64,000 nucleotides of DNA from Magnolia sinica. Taxonomy: Eukaryota > Streptophyta > Magnoliopsida > Magnoliales > Magnoliaceae. Under the pieces are notes generated by a model. It ran no database searches. It was given only the letters and a program-made list of their open reading frames with translations, and had not been told where the DNA came from. The stretch is taken from positions 40,648,336-40,712,335 of the forward strand of contig NC_080575.1 of NCBI RefSeq assembly GCF_029962835.1, given 5' to 3'. How positions within the stretch are numbered: the stretch's first letter is position 1; every line of letters begins with the position of its first letter. Made by a program: the position numbers and the translations under genes. Below are positions 1 to 12,039 of this stretch, piece after piece.

Positions 1-3000
1 ACCTTGATGCATGCGTTTCATCCATATTGCCCACTGTCCAGACCTTGGATGGTGGGGCTAACCGCGATGTACATTTTTTATCCACTGTCCATGTGGATGT
101 GTGGACACCACTGTGATGTATTTGTTATATCCACACCATCCAGATTGTGTTGGACGGTGCTGGTAAAATGTTTGGATGGTGCTGGACAATGTTTGAATGG
201 TATTGATTTACATAAACAATGTTTGAATGATGTTGATTTATATAGATGATGTTTGGACGGTGCCGATTTACACGGATAATGTTTGGATGGTGCTGTTTTA
301 CCCGGGCAATGTTTGGACAGTGCTGATCACTGTTAGTGGGCCATGTGCCCCATGGAATGATAGTCTACAGTGATACACATGTTACACCTACAACTACTAT
401 TGAAATGATTTTTGGTGTGGCCCAAGCCCACTTGAGGCCCATTGGTGTAGTCCGTTGATACGGCTCACTTGATGTATTTAAGGCCTGTGTGCAAGGCCCA
501 CCTATTGTGTATTTGAAGCCCATGTATTGCGGTCCATGGATGCGGCCCACTTGATGTATACGATACCCATTGGTGCGACCCATGGATGCGGCCCACCTGA
601 TGTATACGATGCCCCTTGGTGCGACCCATGGATGCGGCCCACTTGATGTATATGATGCCCATGGGTTGAGACCCATTGTGATGTATTAGGGCCCATTTGG
701 TAAAGCCCATTGTGATGTATATAGGGCCCATGTATCGCGGCCCATTGTGATATATTTGGGGCCCATGGGTTGAGACCCATCATGATGTATTAGGGCCCAT
801 TTGGTAGAGCCCATTGTGGTGTGTTAGGGCCCGTGGGTTGAGGCCCATTGTGATATATTTGGGGCCCATGGGCGTGGCCCATTGTGATGTATAAAGGCCC
901 CTGGGCGTGGCCCATTGTGATGTATATGTAACCCATGTAATGCGATCCACTTGATGTATATGAGGCCCAATGTGACGTATCTCTGGCCATCCATTAAGGC
1001 CCATCTTGATATGATGCATAATGGACCATGTGAGAGGCCCATTGCGATGTACTTGAGACCCATGGGCATGGCCCATTGTGATGTATATGTAACCCATGTA
1101 ATGCGATCCACTTGATGTATATGAGGCCCAATGTGACGTATCTCTGGCCATCCATTAAGGCCCATCTTGATATGATGCATAATGGACCATGTGAGAGGCC
1201 CATTGTAATGTACTTGAGACCCATGGGTTGTGGCCCATTGTGATGTATTCGGGGCCCATGGAACGTGGCCCATCCGATGCCTATAGGCCCATGTGATGTA
1301 GCCCATGGGATGCGTATTAGCCCATGTGACGCGGCCCATTATGATTGTACGATGCCCATTGTGGTGCATTTAATGGCTAGGCTATGGAGCCCATTGTGAT
1401 GTATGTTAGGCCCATTTGAAAGGCCCACCGTGATGTGTATTAAGCTCTTAAGTGAGGCCCATAATGTTGTATATTTGTCCCTTGTGTGAGGTCATGGGTC
1501 CACTATATGTTAGGATCTATGTGGGCCATTCCTTGGGGGCAATGTCCGTTAAATGTTTACATTGTCGAGGTCGATTTTCGATGCCGGTTATTGATACCGA
1601 TTATGAGTATGTGATAGCATAACATCATGATACATGCCCATACGCATCATCTGTATGTTTGTTACGAGATGTGGTTGATCATTGCATATATCATTGAGCG
1701 TGTTGTTATGAGACTCCCTGATAAGCGGAGGTTATCTCGCATAAGCGCACGGTATGCGCAGGATTGATGCATGACTGGATTGTATGACTCATGCATTTTG
1801 CATTATGATTACTTGGTGCCCTAGCGACATCAGGGCTGTAGCCTCCACAGGCATATCGTGGATGGCCAGATGGGACACCGGAAAACCTGTTACTAGCATC
1901 GGGCTGCCATAAATGGCCCTGGGTGAAAATCCCTAAACCTCTGGGCCACGAGACACTCCAACATTGAGACCGAGTGGATACATGAGTGCCCGAGTGCCGA
2001 ATACCAGGAGGCCGCATCTCCCACCGTGTCGTGGTCGGTTGGGAAGGGGTGTGACCTTACCCGCCCGAGAGTAAGGGGCATATCTAGGCTGAGTTTGACC
2101 AACTCGTGAATGGGTCTGCTATCGATGTGTCGGGTAGATATTGGCTGACTACTAGTCTGGTGGATAGTGAGGTCTCTTACGCTCACTTGGACTGTGCTGC
2201 TGGGAGAGAGATAAACCCCGGTGATGATCCCAAAGAAGAACCGTACTGATTTGTGGACTTATTGAGTAGGAGTTGCATACTCATGCATTCATTTCATTCA
2301 CTACCCACTTGGGCTGGTGGTGCACAACTAATCACTGTGTACCTTCGCATGGCCAAGATTTCGGTTGGGCGCGCGACTAACCTGAGGTCAGGAGTTTACC
2401 ACATTCGGTCTGACTATCCAAATTTAGGTATGGGACTAGTTTGGATAGAAGTCCCTTGTGATGGACCCCATAGCCTGCGATACTACGTGCTATCATCCCG
2501 ACTTCACACTCCAGCATGGTCGTTCCATTTGCACCGCATAGTGCATTACATTCATGGCATATGACATTTTGGGTTATCGTGCCCCTGCATTTATATGGTT
2601 TAGGTATGGCCGACGCTATTTGTGTTACTCATCAGGAATGTATAATGTATTGCATCCTCTGCATCTGATATTTGGCTATCTATGATTCCTCATTCGCATA
2701 GTTGTTCTACATTGCATATTCTGACACTGATTGACTTATGGACTTGTCCATATTTTTGCTTACTCTGTTATCGTATGATTTATGATCTTGTCAATATTCT
2801 GTTTACTATGATAATCCATGCTCTTATCAGTATTTCTGCTTATTTCGACATTATACAATTTATGGATTTCCAGTACTTTCGATAATGTGTGATTTATGAC
2901 ACTGTATCCTCGGCATTTAATATTTGGCTCACTTTGACTCCTCATTTACATAGTTGATTTGTGTTGTGTACTCTGATATTGTATGATCCATGGACTTGTG

Positions 3001-3431
3001 CTTCCGCTTAATTTGATTACCCTGATATGGAATACTTGGCACTTACCTTGTGCACACACTTACACCACTCTCTAAGCTTTCTATAAGCTTATGCACAATA
3101 GATGCGTGAAGGTAATGTTAGGTTGCCGCAATGTTGAGCTTGGAGCGTGCGGCGGTCTTCTGGAGCTTGGTTTTTATTTATATATTTCCTTCCTATTGTA
3201 CTCAATCGATTATATTAGTGGATCCGTGATGATGATGTTCCTTTGTGAATTGGGTAATCTTGTGGTTATGCTTATCATGAGTTAAACGAAAAAAATCCTC
3301 CTTGTAGGATCCCGTGATTGGAACTTGCATATGGACGCCGGGAGCCAAGAATGGGGTACTACGAGGCTGTCGGCATCAGATTTGGCGATCGGGATTCCTG
3401 TGAATTCGATCACCGGATTTGGGGCGTGACA
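1..3431 (-). mobile_element. LTR-A copy A1, large solo-LTR-like element, cut by left window edge
   Basis: Read on the minus strand it starts at 3431 with TGTCACGCCCCAAATCCGG and follows the same order of landmarks as the plus-strand copies at 41770 and 50830: the 'GTGCCGACAGCCTCCGTAGTACCCC'-like block, a block with 'CCCGAGTGGATAGTGAATGAATG', 'CTCGGGCGGGTAAGG', and then TGGGCC-rich repeats. No gag-pol reading is present. The far end lies left of the window, so its TSD cannot be checked; the base group after 3431 is CGATC. TG start and gypsy-like opening suggest an LTR of a Ty3/gypsy element (inference). Confidence 0.75.
420..1530. repeat. Degenerate array of TGGGCC / GATGTAT repeats inside LTR-A1
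   Basis: Irregular units of about 25-35 bp, each made of 'GGCCCATTGTGATGTAT' with a variable spacer such as 'GGGCCCATGGGCGT'. A block of about 170 bp (centred near 1010 and again near 1180: 'CTCTGGCCATCCATTAAGG') is duplicated almost exactly. The long open frames crossing the array arise because the unit lacks stops; they are not genes. Confidence 0.8.
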
Positions 3432-3821
3432 CGATCTGTGGCCGTCCTTTGAAAGCCCATAAGAGACGGACCATGACAATCCTTATTAAGGACGGTCCAT
3501 GACCGTCCTTAAAAAGGACTCGGCATGGCCGCCCTTTAAAGGCTCATAAGAGACTGTAAACAGTCTTTTTAAGGACGGTCGATGGCCGTCCTTTAAAGGC
3601 TCATAAGAGACTGTTCCGAGACCGTCCTTTTAAGGACGGTTCACAACCGTCCTTTTTAGGATGGTCCATGACCGTCCTTTTTCATCAAAAAAATGACGGT
3701 TTTCGACCGCCTTTAAGTAATACGACACGTCAAAATTTGACGGCCCTTCCGGCCCATGACCGTCCTTTTTGGTCATTTGAGACGGTTTTGGGACCGCTTT
3801 TTTCGCAGCTTTGGCGTAGTG
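3432..3821. mobile_element. Terminal part of a CACTA (En/Spm) transposon
   Basis: The right end at 3821 reads CACTACGCCAAAGC on the minus strand, the diagnostic CACTA start. Inward lie at least six short palindromes built on GGACGGTC-N-GACCGTCC, the subterminal repeats typical of CACTA elements. The other end is not seen; the element appears interrupted at 3431/3432 by LTR-A1. The 3 bp after the end are CCC. Identification rests on the terminus and the subterminal palindromes; no transposase is visible. Confidence 0.7.
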
Positions 3822-4197
3822 CCCCTGATCTCAGGTTAGTCGTGCGCCCCAACCAAAATCCTTACCATTGTGAAGGTACACATAACAATAGTTGCGCACC
3901 ACCAGCCCGAGTGGATAGTGAATGAATGAATGAATGAATGAGTATGAAACTCCTACTCAATAAGTCTCCATATCAACACCGTACATCTATGGGATCATCA
4001 CCGAGGTCTAGTACACTCTACATGTAATCGCCACCCACTGGACGGGCAACCATGCAAGTGAAAGAGACCTTACTATCTGCCTGGCCAATAGTCAGTCAAT
4101 ATCTACCCGGCACGTCGATAACAGACCTAATTATGAGCTGGTCAAACTCAACCTAGCTATGCCCACTACCCTTAGGCGAGTAAGGTCATACCCCCTC
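3822..4197 (+). mobile_element. LTR-A copy A4, internal fragment
   Basis: Matches LTR-A2 at about 42625-43000 in the same orientation: 'CTGATCTCAGGTTAGTCG', 'GAGTGGATAGTGAATGAATG', 'GGGATCATCACCGAGGTC', 'TAAGGTCATACCCCCTCCC'. It begins exactly where the CACTA element ends and stops where the 2-kb inverted repeat begins, so both inserted into or next to this copy. The probable 3' end of the same copy is at 9.8-11.2 kb. Confidence 0.65.
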
Positions 4198-6254
4198 CCA
4201 GTAGGAATGACCTCATGAACCATATGGATGACAAATACATGTCATGGTGGACCCAGGAAATTTTCAACCACAGAATTACACCGCTTACTGTTTCCATGCC
4301 GTACGGCCCACATAAATTTTAGATCTGCCTCTTTTTTGAGCCTACATAATCAGATGATATGAAAAAAACGAGGGACAGAGTGAATTTCTCACAAATATCA
4401 CTGTGTGCCCCACCTAGCTTGCCGTGGAAGGAAGTTCATGCAGATGGCTTTGGCCGCAATTGGAAACAGATTGGAAAGGGGGTTGGCTTCTGAACCAGAC
4501 GGATGTTACGTCACCAAGTTCTTTGTGCCCACCATGATGTATGTGCGTATCCACGCCATCTATCCATTTGGAGAGATCATTTTAGGAGTAAGCAAAAAAA
4601 TTAGGCAGATCCAAAGTTTAAATGGACCCCATCACATAAAACGGTGGGAGGTGACGGCCACCGTTGAAACCTTCTAGGAGCGGACCATGATGTTTATCCG
4701 AGATCCAACCTTTTATAAGTTAAAAAAGATGGAATAAGGTAAAGCATAAATATTAACTTGATCGAAAGCTTTTGTGGCCCAAAGAGGTTTTAATGGTAGG
4801 CGTTCGGTCACTACTATAGTGGGATGCACTTGAAATTTGGATCTTTCTCACTTTTTGGATTATGCCCTAAAATGATATCACGAAATGGATGGACGGTATA
4901 AATACAATACATACATTATGGTGGCGCCCATGAAAAGTGATGACGTCACTTTGTCAGGGAGCACAGCAAAAGAAAGACTTAAAAATAAAGTTTACCATTA
5001 CATGGTCGAGTGCGTGCATGGGCAAATGGAGAGAGACGTCTAACGGAATTCCAAGGAAAAGAGCATTAATTATAACGGAACAGGCTATTAGTATTTAACC
5101 AATTGTATTTCACCACGTTACTTCAGTAGCCAATTGGCTACTGAAGTGTTCAGTATCCAATCCGCTCTTGTTATTATTGAGTAATCCTCACATACAGCTA
5201 GTTGGACCGTCTAACTAGCTGTCTGAATTAAATGCTAATTAAGGTTAATAAATGATGCCTATAGAAAATTGGGAGCGGATTGGATACTGAACACTTCAGT
5301 AGCCAAAACGTTACTGAAGTGACGTGGTGAAATACAATTGGTTAAATATTAATAGCATGTTCTCTTATAATTAATGCTCCTTTCCTTTTAGACGTCTCTC
5401 TCCGTTTGCTCGTGCACGCGCTCGATCACGTAATATGGTAAACTTTATTTTCAAGTCTTTTTTGTTTCTGTGTTCCCTGCTGAAGTGACGTCACCACGTT
5501 CCATGGGCGCCACCATGATGTATGTATTGTATCCACACCGACTATCCATTTGGTGATATCATTTTAGGGCATTATTCAGAGAGTGAGAAAGATCCAAATT
5601 TCAAGTGCACCCCACCATAGAAAACAATGGAGATTGAATGCCTACCATTAAAACTTCTTTGGGCCAGAGAAGCTTTCGATCAAGTTAATATTTATGATTT
5701 ACCTTTGGATCTGCCTAATTCTTTTTCTCACTCCCTAAAATGATCTCTCCAAATAGATGGATGGTGTGGATACAACACATACATCACGGTAGAGCCAAAG
5801 AACATGGTGATGTGACATCCATTTGAAACGTTGGATCTGCCTAATTCTTTTACTTACTCCCTAAAATAATTTCTCCAAATGGATAGATGGTGTAGATACA
5901 ACACATACATCATGGTAAGCCCAAAGAACTTGGTGACGTAACATCCATTGGCTCAGAAGCCAACCAGTTTCCTTTTCCAAACCGTTTCCAATTGCGGCCA
6001 AAGCCATCCGCGTGAACTTCCTTCCACGGCAAGCTAGGTGGGGAACACAATGATATTTGTGAGAAATCCACTCCGTCCATTATTTTTTTCATATCATATG
6101 ATAATGTAGGCTAAAAAATGAGGCAGATCTAAAACTCACGTGGGCCGTACGGCTTGGAAAGAGTAAGTGGGGGAATTCTGTGGTTGAAAATTTCCTGGGT
6201 CTACCATGATGTATATATGTCATCCATATGGTTCATGAGGTCATTCCTACTGGG
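4198..6254. repeat. Large inverted repeat, two arms of about 1 kb
   Basis: The left arm (4198-5167) and right arm (5273-6254) are reverse complements over nearly their whole length. Outer ends read CCCAGTAGGAATGACCTCAT; the arms meet at a 105-bp spacer flanked by CCAATCCGCTC / GAGCGGATTGG. The spacer holds a small hairpin, CAGCTAGTT...AACTAGCTG. Each arm carries the dispersed 'GGTGGCGCCCATGATGTATGT' module and ends inwards with the same terminus (GGATTGGATACTGAA) as the MITE at 6560-7266. No coding sequence seen. It may be a foldback-type element or two MITEs inserted head to head. Confidence 0.75.
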
Positions 6255-6559
6255 ATGAACTGAAATTATAAAAACATTAACATAATCCAAAGCTTTTGTG
6301 GCCACTTGAATATTTCAATGGCAGAAACTTAATCCTCACCTCTTCCTATCGTGTGGCCCACTAGAAGTTTGGATCAATATCATTGCTAGGTCTATGTTGT
6401 AACATAATCTAAAAAAATTGATGGCCGAGATAGATTTATACGGTGGGTGCCACTTAGACACGTTACTACTTTTAATACTCCTGTGACTGCAATTTTGTAA
6501 TGTTACTGCATTTTTGTAATTTGCATAGGATGGGGCTTTTCTTTAAATTAAATAGAGTT
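6255..6559. other. Non-coding stretch with decayed dispersed module
   Basis: Contains fragments of the dispersed module (CCAAAGCTTTTGTGGCC, then GATTTATACGGTGGGTGCC) but no gene or clear element boundary. Confidence 0.4.
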
Positions 6560-7266
6560 GGGACGCCGGTTGACTACTGAACCATACGGTAACTATTCTT
6601 GCTACCGAAGTCACGTCACCGCATTCTTTAGACCCACCTTATTGTATGTGCTGTATCCACACCATTCATTTGGAGAGATCATTTTAGGGAGTGAGCAAAA
6701 GAATTAAGCAGATCCAAAGTTCAAATGGACCCCACCACAGAAAAGAGTAGGAGGTGACGGCTACCGTTGAAACCTTCTTAGAGCCGACTGTGACGTTTAT
6801 TTGAGATCCAACGTTTTATAAGTTAAAAAGACATGGAATAAGGTAAAGTATAAATATTAGCCTAATCAAAAGCTTATGTGGCCCAAAGAGGTTTTACTTG
6901 GTAGGCATTCAATTTCTATTGTTTTCATGTGGCAGTGCACTTGAGATTTGGATCTTTCTCACTCTTTGCATTATGCCTTAAAATGACATCACGAAATGGA
7001 TGGACGGTGTGTATGCAATACATACATCATGGTGGCGCCCACCGAGACTAGATCATTCGGGGAGCGAAGAAAAGATATGAGTTGAAAATAACGTTTACCC
7101 CTTATTTGGTTGGTCGCGTACACCGGCAAACGGAGAGAGCCGTCTAACGGAACTCCAAATAAAAGAGCATTAATTGGGGGAACACGCTCATGGCATTCAA
7201 CCAATTGAATTTTTCCACGTCACTTCAGTAGCATTTTGGCTACTGAAGCGTTCAGTATCCAATCCC
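6560..7266. mobile_element. MITE-like element, 707 bp, termini GGGA-TGG-TACTGAA
   Basis: Imperfect terminal inverted repeats: the left end runs GGGACGCCGGTTGACTACTG, and the right end reversed runs GGGATTGGATACTGAACGC, both continuing into GCTACYGAAGTSACGT. The body is closely similar to the arms of the inverted repeat at 4198-6254, including 'GGATGGACGGTGTGTATGCAA' near 6995. No clear TSD and no coding capacity. Confidence 0.6.
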
Positions 7267-7680
7267 CTCCCTAGAAAATTAAAGAAGGAGAGGAGTTGCT
7301 AGCTTGGGATGGTCCCACCACGGTGTTTATGTAAAATCCATCCCAGCCATTAGATAAGTCCCCCCATGTTACACTAAGAGCCTTAAAATTAGCCCTATCC
7401 ATGGTTCAAGTAGACCACACGATCGAACATGGTACGCAAGGAAAACTAACCCTCGAAACTGTCTCTCTTATTATGGTCCACTTGAATCAGCTTGATTTTT
7501 TTTCTTTGAGCCCTGCATGGAATTACACATCCAATGGTCGGAGTGGATCTCACGGTACACGTTACGGTGGGCCACGTACAAAATATAGGATCGCCATTGC
7601 TCTCCACGGTTAGTTCTCGGAAATGTGCAATGCTACCGAGAAGGTGGGACTAGATACGTGTTACCCGAATGACAAATAGT
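7267..7680. other. Non-coding stretch, dispersed-module-like
   Basis: Holds a GGTCCCACCACGGTGTTTATG-type block and its approximate inverse 'CACGGTACACGTTACGGTGGG' near 7550, suggesting another decayed non-autonomous element. No gene seen. Confidence 0.35.
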
Positions 7681-8535
7681 GGGGTGCTTCCCAGACTATA
7701 GGACCCACCTTCATGTATGAGTTGTATATCCACGCCATTCATAAGTTTTTACACATCATCTTAGTGTATGGTCTAAAAAATTTAGCAGATATCTCAAGTG
7801 AAACACATGACAAGATTAAAAACTTCCCCAGGCCCATCGTAGTGATTTTTTGCCATCCCACCTATTGATAAGACCTGGATAAAGGGAAAACACAAATATC
7901 AGCTTGATCCAAAACTTTTGTAGCTCCCCACAAAGTTTTTAATGGTTAATTACCACTGTTTCCTGTGGTGTGGTCCACTTGAGATTTGGATCTACTTCAT
8001 TTTTGGGATCATGCCCTAAATTGATCTGGAAAAACTAATGGACGTCCTTGATATACAACACATACATGAACATAGCCTCACGGTCAGTAAAACACCCAGT
8101 AACGTGTGACCCTTCTGTGGGCCAGCCATGATGCATGTGTTATATCCACCGTTAATTAATTTTCTCAAATTATTTTAGTGCATGAGCCCAAAAACCAGTA
8201 AAATCCAAAATTCAATTAGACCACACCACCAAAAACAGTTGCGACAATAATCCCACCATTGAAATCTTCTTGGGGCTAACCTTAATGTTTATTTGCCATC
8301 TTACCGGTGCATAAGGTCACACAGACCTAGATGAAGGGAAAACACAAATATCAGCTTGATCCAAAACTTCTAACTTTCGAGAAGTTTTTAATGGTGGGCG
8401 TAAAACCCCCACTGTGTGATCCACTTAAGCCTTGGATCTGCCTTATTTTTAGGTTCATAGTCTAAAATGATCCAGCAAAATGGATGGTCAGCGTGGACAA
8501 AAGTGATAGATCATGGTGGGCCTCCAAGAGCCCTC
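7681..8535. mobile_element. Two adjacent non-autonomous elements of the dispersed GATGTAT module
   Basis: Two units of about 420 bp (about 7681-8098 and 8099-8535) share the same ordered blocks: a 'CATGTATGAGTTGTATATCC' opening, 'AAATATCAGCTTGATCCAAAA', 'GTTTTTAATGG', 'GTGTGGTCCACTTGAG', and a closing 'AATGGACG/TGGTCAGCGTGGA' before a block that is the inverse of the opening. The first has inverted ends GGGTGCTTCCCAGAC / GGGTGTTTTACTGAC. No coding sequence. Confidence 0.5.
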
Positions 8536-8940
8536 TCTAGGTTGAAGAGAATTAGGTTAGTTTTCATTTTTTAGTCGGAGAGAAAACATTAAACGAGAGA
8601 CATGCATTCATTGAAGAGAGAGAACAGAGGAAGCTGATTCTTTCTAAAGAAAATTGGATGATTAAAAAAATTGCACACGTGACGTATTTGGATGAAGTGC
8701 CGCATATAGGTAAGAAATCCAATTTATTCATTAGGTAAGGTCCTTAATAAGCAGGTGAAGACAATTTTTATTTTATTTTTTGTGATCACTAATATACTAT
8801 TTTTCTATAATAAAAAAATAAACTGTTAAAAATCCATTCCAACTGTCCATATTCAACTTACATATGCGGCTGCAATGATGAAAACTATTTACTAATTTTT
8901 AGTATATAAAATTTAATTAGTAGACTCCATTTGACAAATG

Positions 8941-8943
<3 letters not shown>
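8536..8943. other. AT-rich spacer, nothing recognised
   Basis: AT-rich sequence with no open frame, repeat or terminus that I could assign. Confidence 0.5.

Positions 8944-9024
<81 letters not shown>
8944..9024. repeat. (TA)n microsatellite
   Basis: About 40 uninterrupted TA units, directly abutting the MITE at 9025. A short TA run continues on its other side (9574-9590). Confidence 0.97.
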
Positions 9025-9026
<2 letters not shown>

Positions 9027-9573
9027 GAAAAGGTTCTATATGGTCGAGCTCATGGGAACTCCCCATGAGGTCGAGTTGTGTGGGCCCCACCATGATGTAT
9101 GTCGAACATCGACCCCATCAGTCAGATTCACCATTCCATAGTGGGCTTAGGGCTTAAAAATCAAGTCAATACGTGACTTTTGTGGGCCACACCACATACA
9201 AAAGTTGAGAGGGGTTACCCTCCATTAAAACATTCATAATCAGTTTTTAGACTCACCAAGATGTGGTTCACAAACCCAGCCCATCCATTATGTGTTTCCC
9301 ACTTGGATGAGGAGTCAGACCAAGGTTTAGACACATCCAAATTTCAAGTGGGCCCCACCAAGTGATTTTATATGTTTTAGGCATATCTTCACATGATTTT
9401 AGATGGTATGGCCCTCCAGAGTTCCGTATACGGCTGAATTTTGGGATATCCCATAATTTAAAGGGACCCCATCAAATGCACAGTGTTGATGTTCGACATA
9501 CATCATGGTGGGGCCCACACAGCTCGACCTCATGGGGAGTTCCCATGAGCTCGACCGTATAGAACCTTTTCCC
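9025..9573. mobile_element. MITE family 1, full copy, 549 bp
   Basis: Terminal inverted repeats of about 86 bp with only about two mismatches, starting GGGAAAAGGTTCTATAYGGT at both ends and including the GTGGGCCCCACCATGATGTATG module. Both ends abut TA dinucleotides, consistent with a TA target site in a TA microsatellite. The interior has 'TTTTATATGTTTTAGGCATA' and no coding frame. A left-truncated copy lies at about 21390-21615. The near-identity of the arms argues for recent insertion or conversion. Confidence 0.85.
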
Positions 9574-9589
9574 TATATATATATATATA

Positions 9590-10475
9590 TATTGTGTTTC
9601 TCATTCCGCGTGGGGTTCACTTGAATAATCTAATCTATCCATCGGATTGATCAGCTAATGAAGGGCTCAATGAGCTCTGACTTGTTCAGATTTAGATGCA
9701 TGGAAACATCGTAGTGGGCCTCAAAAGATTTCAACAGTGGGTCTCATTATCACCACTATTTTCTATGGTGTGGTCCACCAGATATCTGGATCAACTTTAT
9801 TTCTAGGCCATGGCCTAAAATGAGTAGGCAAAATGGATGGACAGCATGGAAACATATATATCGTGGTGGGTCCTATGAGCGGGGGCCCCACCCCAAGCTC
9901 AATTCTTGTAACGTCACTGACGCTAAACAATTCCAGCGTCCAACCTTGGACCCAAACCATCCATCAAGTTTTCCGCTTAAGGCGGGCCCAAGGAGCTTTG
10001 GATCAATTTGATCTACTTATTTTATCACTATTCAGAACTGTGTGACCCTAATCAATAAGTCGGATCGAAATAATTATCACGGTGAGCCACACAAGATGGT
10101 CCACGCCATGCTAGCATGCGGGATACGCTGTCCAACAACATGGCCCACTTGTGGGCCCCACAACAATCTAACACAAGAGAGAAAGAAGAAAGAAGAGAGG
10201 GAAAGAAATGGCGATGGGATCCGGCCATTGGGTGGGCCCCCTGCCACTATGGGATCCACCATATTAATCTAACTACATCAATACATAAGAAGGTGGATCC
10301 CACCCTTGTGGGCCCACAAAAGAAAGAAAAATAAGAAAAATGAAAGGCTTCATCCCCCTTGCACTCAGGATGACGATGGACAATTGAATGGATCAGAAGA
10401 TAGTGCTCCTCTCCTAAACTCCTCTAACCCTCCCTCAAGCTCTAACCTCTCTTAATCTCTCATTTCTTTCAAATA

Positions 10476-10530
<55 letters not shown>

Positions 10531-11198
10531 TAATCTCTCTAATCTCACTTTCTTTTTCTCTAATCTCTTTTCTTCTCACTCTCTCTTACTAGGAAAAATG
10601 GCAGAAATGAGAGAGGTTTGGGGCTTTGTGGTAGAAATTTTTGTATAAAGAGAAAATTAGAAAAAAAAAAAAAGTGGAGGGGTAGAATGGGGAGAGGGAA
10701 AGAAAGAGGGGAGTGGCTTCGCATGGACTAGCACGGGCAAGGGCATGAACTCTCATGTCTTTGAAAGGAGAGGGGGATGAGTTGTGTTAACTAGTAAAAG
10801 TAAAAATGGATGTTTATAAGGGTGTTTTGGGCATAGGTAGGGGTGTAGGGTACTTTAACATAGGCTTCTTGGCCATTAGGCAATGGGTGGTTGTGAGGGC
10901 ATAGGTGAGGCTGTGAGGGTAGTTTAGGATTTTAAGATCAGTATTTTTTGGAGATTCCTTAATAGATTCTATAGGTGGGCCGCATGCTACATGTAGGCAT
11001 CTTTTAGACGGGGTATTACAACAAGACATGCTATGGGATGTTAGAATTGCAGCGCCCATACAATCATTAGGGTACAAGTCTCAGGTCGTTGCGGTACTAA
11101 AATAGGGTCATGATCAAAACTCACTAATCTAGTCTACCTGAGACGTGCCGATGCCGAAATTAAATGTACAATCGATTAATCGACATACGGGTCTTATA
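9590..11198 (+). mobile_element. LTR-A copy A4, diverged 3' portion
   Basis: Parallels the 3' part of LTR-A3 (about 59100-60083): a GACGC/CCAGCGTCCAACC block, a GTGGGCCC-rich stretch, a purine/pyrimidine-rich stretch, and the terminal block 'AGGGTACAAGTCTCAGGTC', ending TACGGGTCTTATA at 11198 where A3 ends TACGGGTCTTACA. Next bases are AGTCC. Similarity is weaker than between A2 and A3, so this is an older copy; boundaries to the left are approximate. Confidence 0.5.
10477..10525. repeat. (CT)n microsatellite
   Basis: About 24 CT units inside the A4 fragment. Equivalent AG-rich tracts are found at the same relative place in A2 and A3. Confidence 0.9.
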
Positions 11199-11659
11199 AG
11201 TCCTAATCCTGATGTAGAAATTTGATATCTAAACCATAATCAGGTAAGCCTCATCATTTTTAGTAATTTATCTTAGGTAAAAGAATCATAATCAGAATGT
11301 CTTAAACTCAGAGAACTTGAGTAACATTAAATAAAATAATAGAAAATTTATAGATAAAATTCCAGCAAAAATCATCTATAAAAAATATAAAAACACCCTA
11401 ACCAAGAATCCTTGTAATTTTTTATATCTTCACCTGCCCAAACAAGAAGAAAGAGTTGCTGAAATTCCAGCAACCAATCCAATAAACGAAAAATAAAATA
11501 AAAATACCTGAATCAATAAAGCCTATAATCTTCAAATTCTCCACCTACCCAAATGATTTTTAGAGATTTTATGAAGAATGAGTTGCTGAAATTTTTAAAG
11601 AAAAAAGGTTGCCCAAAACCCTCACACACAGAGAGAGAGGGTGACGTGGCACATTCAGT
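11199..11659. other. AT-rich spacer, nothing recognised
   Basis: No open frame, terminus or repeat that I could assign. Confidence 0.5.
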
Positions 11660-11836
11660 TGATTAAATAACATTTCAATTATAATGGAGAATCAGAAAAA
11701 GAGAGATGGATAGGAAGAGATATGAGAGAGAGAGAGAGACCAAAGAAGGAGAGGGAGATCGGGACGGGGAGAGGGAGAGGGGGAGAGAGATCAAGAGAGT
11801 AGAGAGGGAGAGAGATTGAGAAAAATCGAGGAGATT

Positions 11837-11874
<38 letters not shown>

Positions 11875-12005
11875 AAAGAAGGAGAGGGAGATCGGGACGG
11901 GGAGAGGGAAAGGGGGAGAGAGATTAAGAGATAGAGAGGGGGAGGGGGAGAGAGATCAAGAAAGATCAAGGGGATTTAGAGAGAGAGAGAGATAGGGGAA
12001 AGAGA
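11660..12005. repeat. GA-rich tract with a tandem duplication of about 130 bp
   Basis: Almost pure purine strand. The block 'AAGAAGGAGAGGGAGATCGG ... GGGATTTAGAGAGAGAG' occurs twice, near 11740-11850 and 11872-11990, each ending in an (AG)n run. The 96-residue open frame on the opposite strand is only Ser/Leu/Pro repeats. Confidence 0.85.
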
Positions 12006-12039
12006 AAGCATCAAAATAGGATTTGGGGTTTTTTTCTAA

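Noticed and set aside
365..1369. Several overlapping minus-strand open frames up to 181 residues
   Set aside because: They run through the TGGGCC/GATGTAT array of LTR-A1; the unit has no stop in these frames and the products are low-complexity repeats.
8938..9141. Frames beginning with Ile-Tyr repeats (also at 21459, 23989 and 24011)
   Set aside because: They translate TA microsatellites.
11679..11969. 96-residue Ser/Leu/Pro frame
   Set aside because: Translation of the GA-rich tract.
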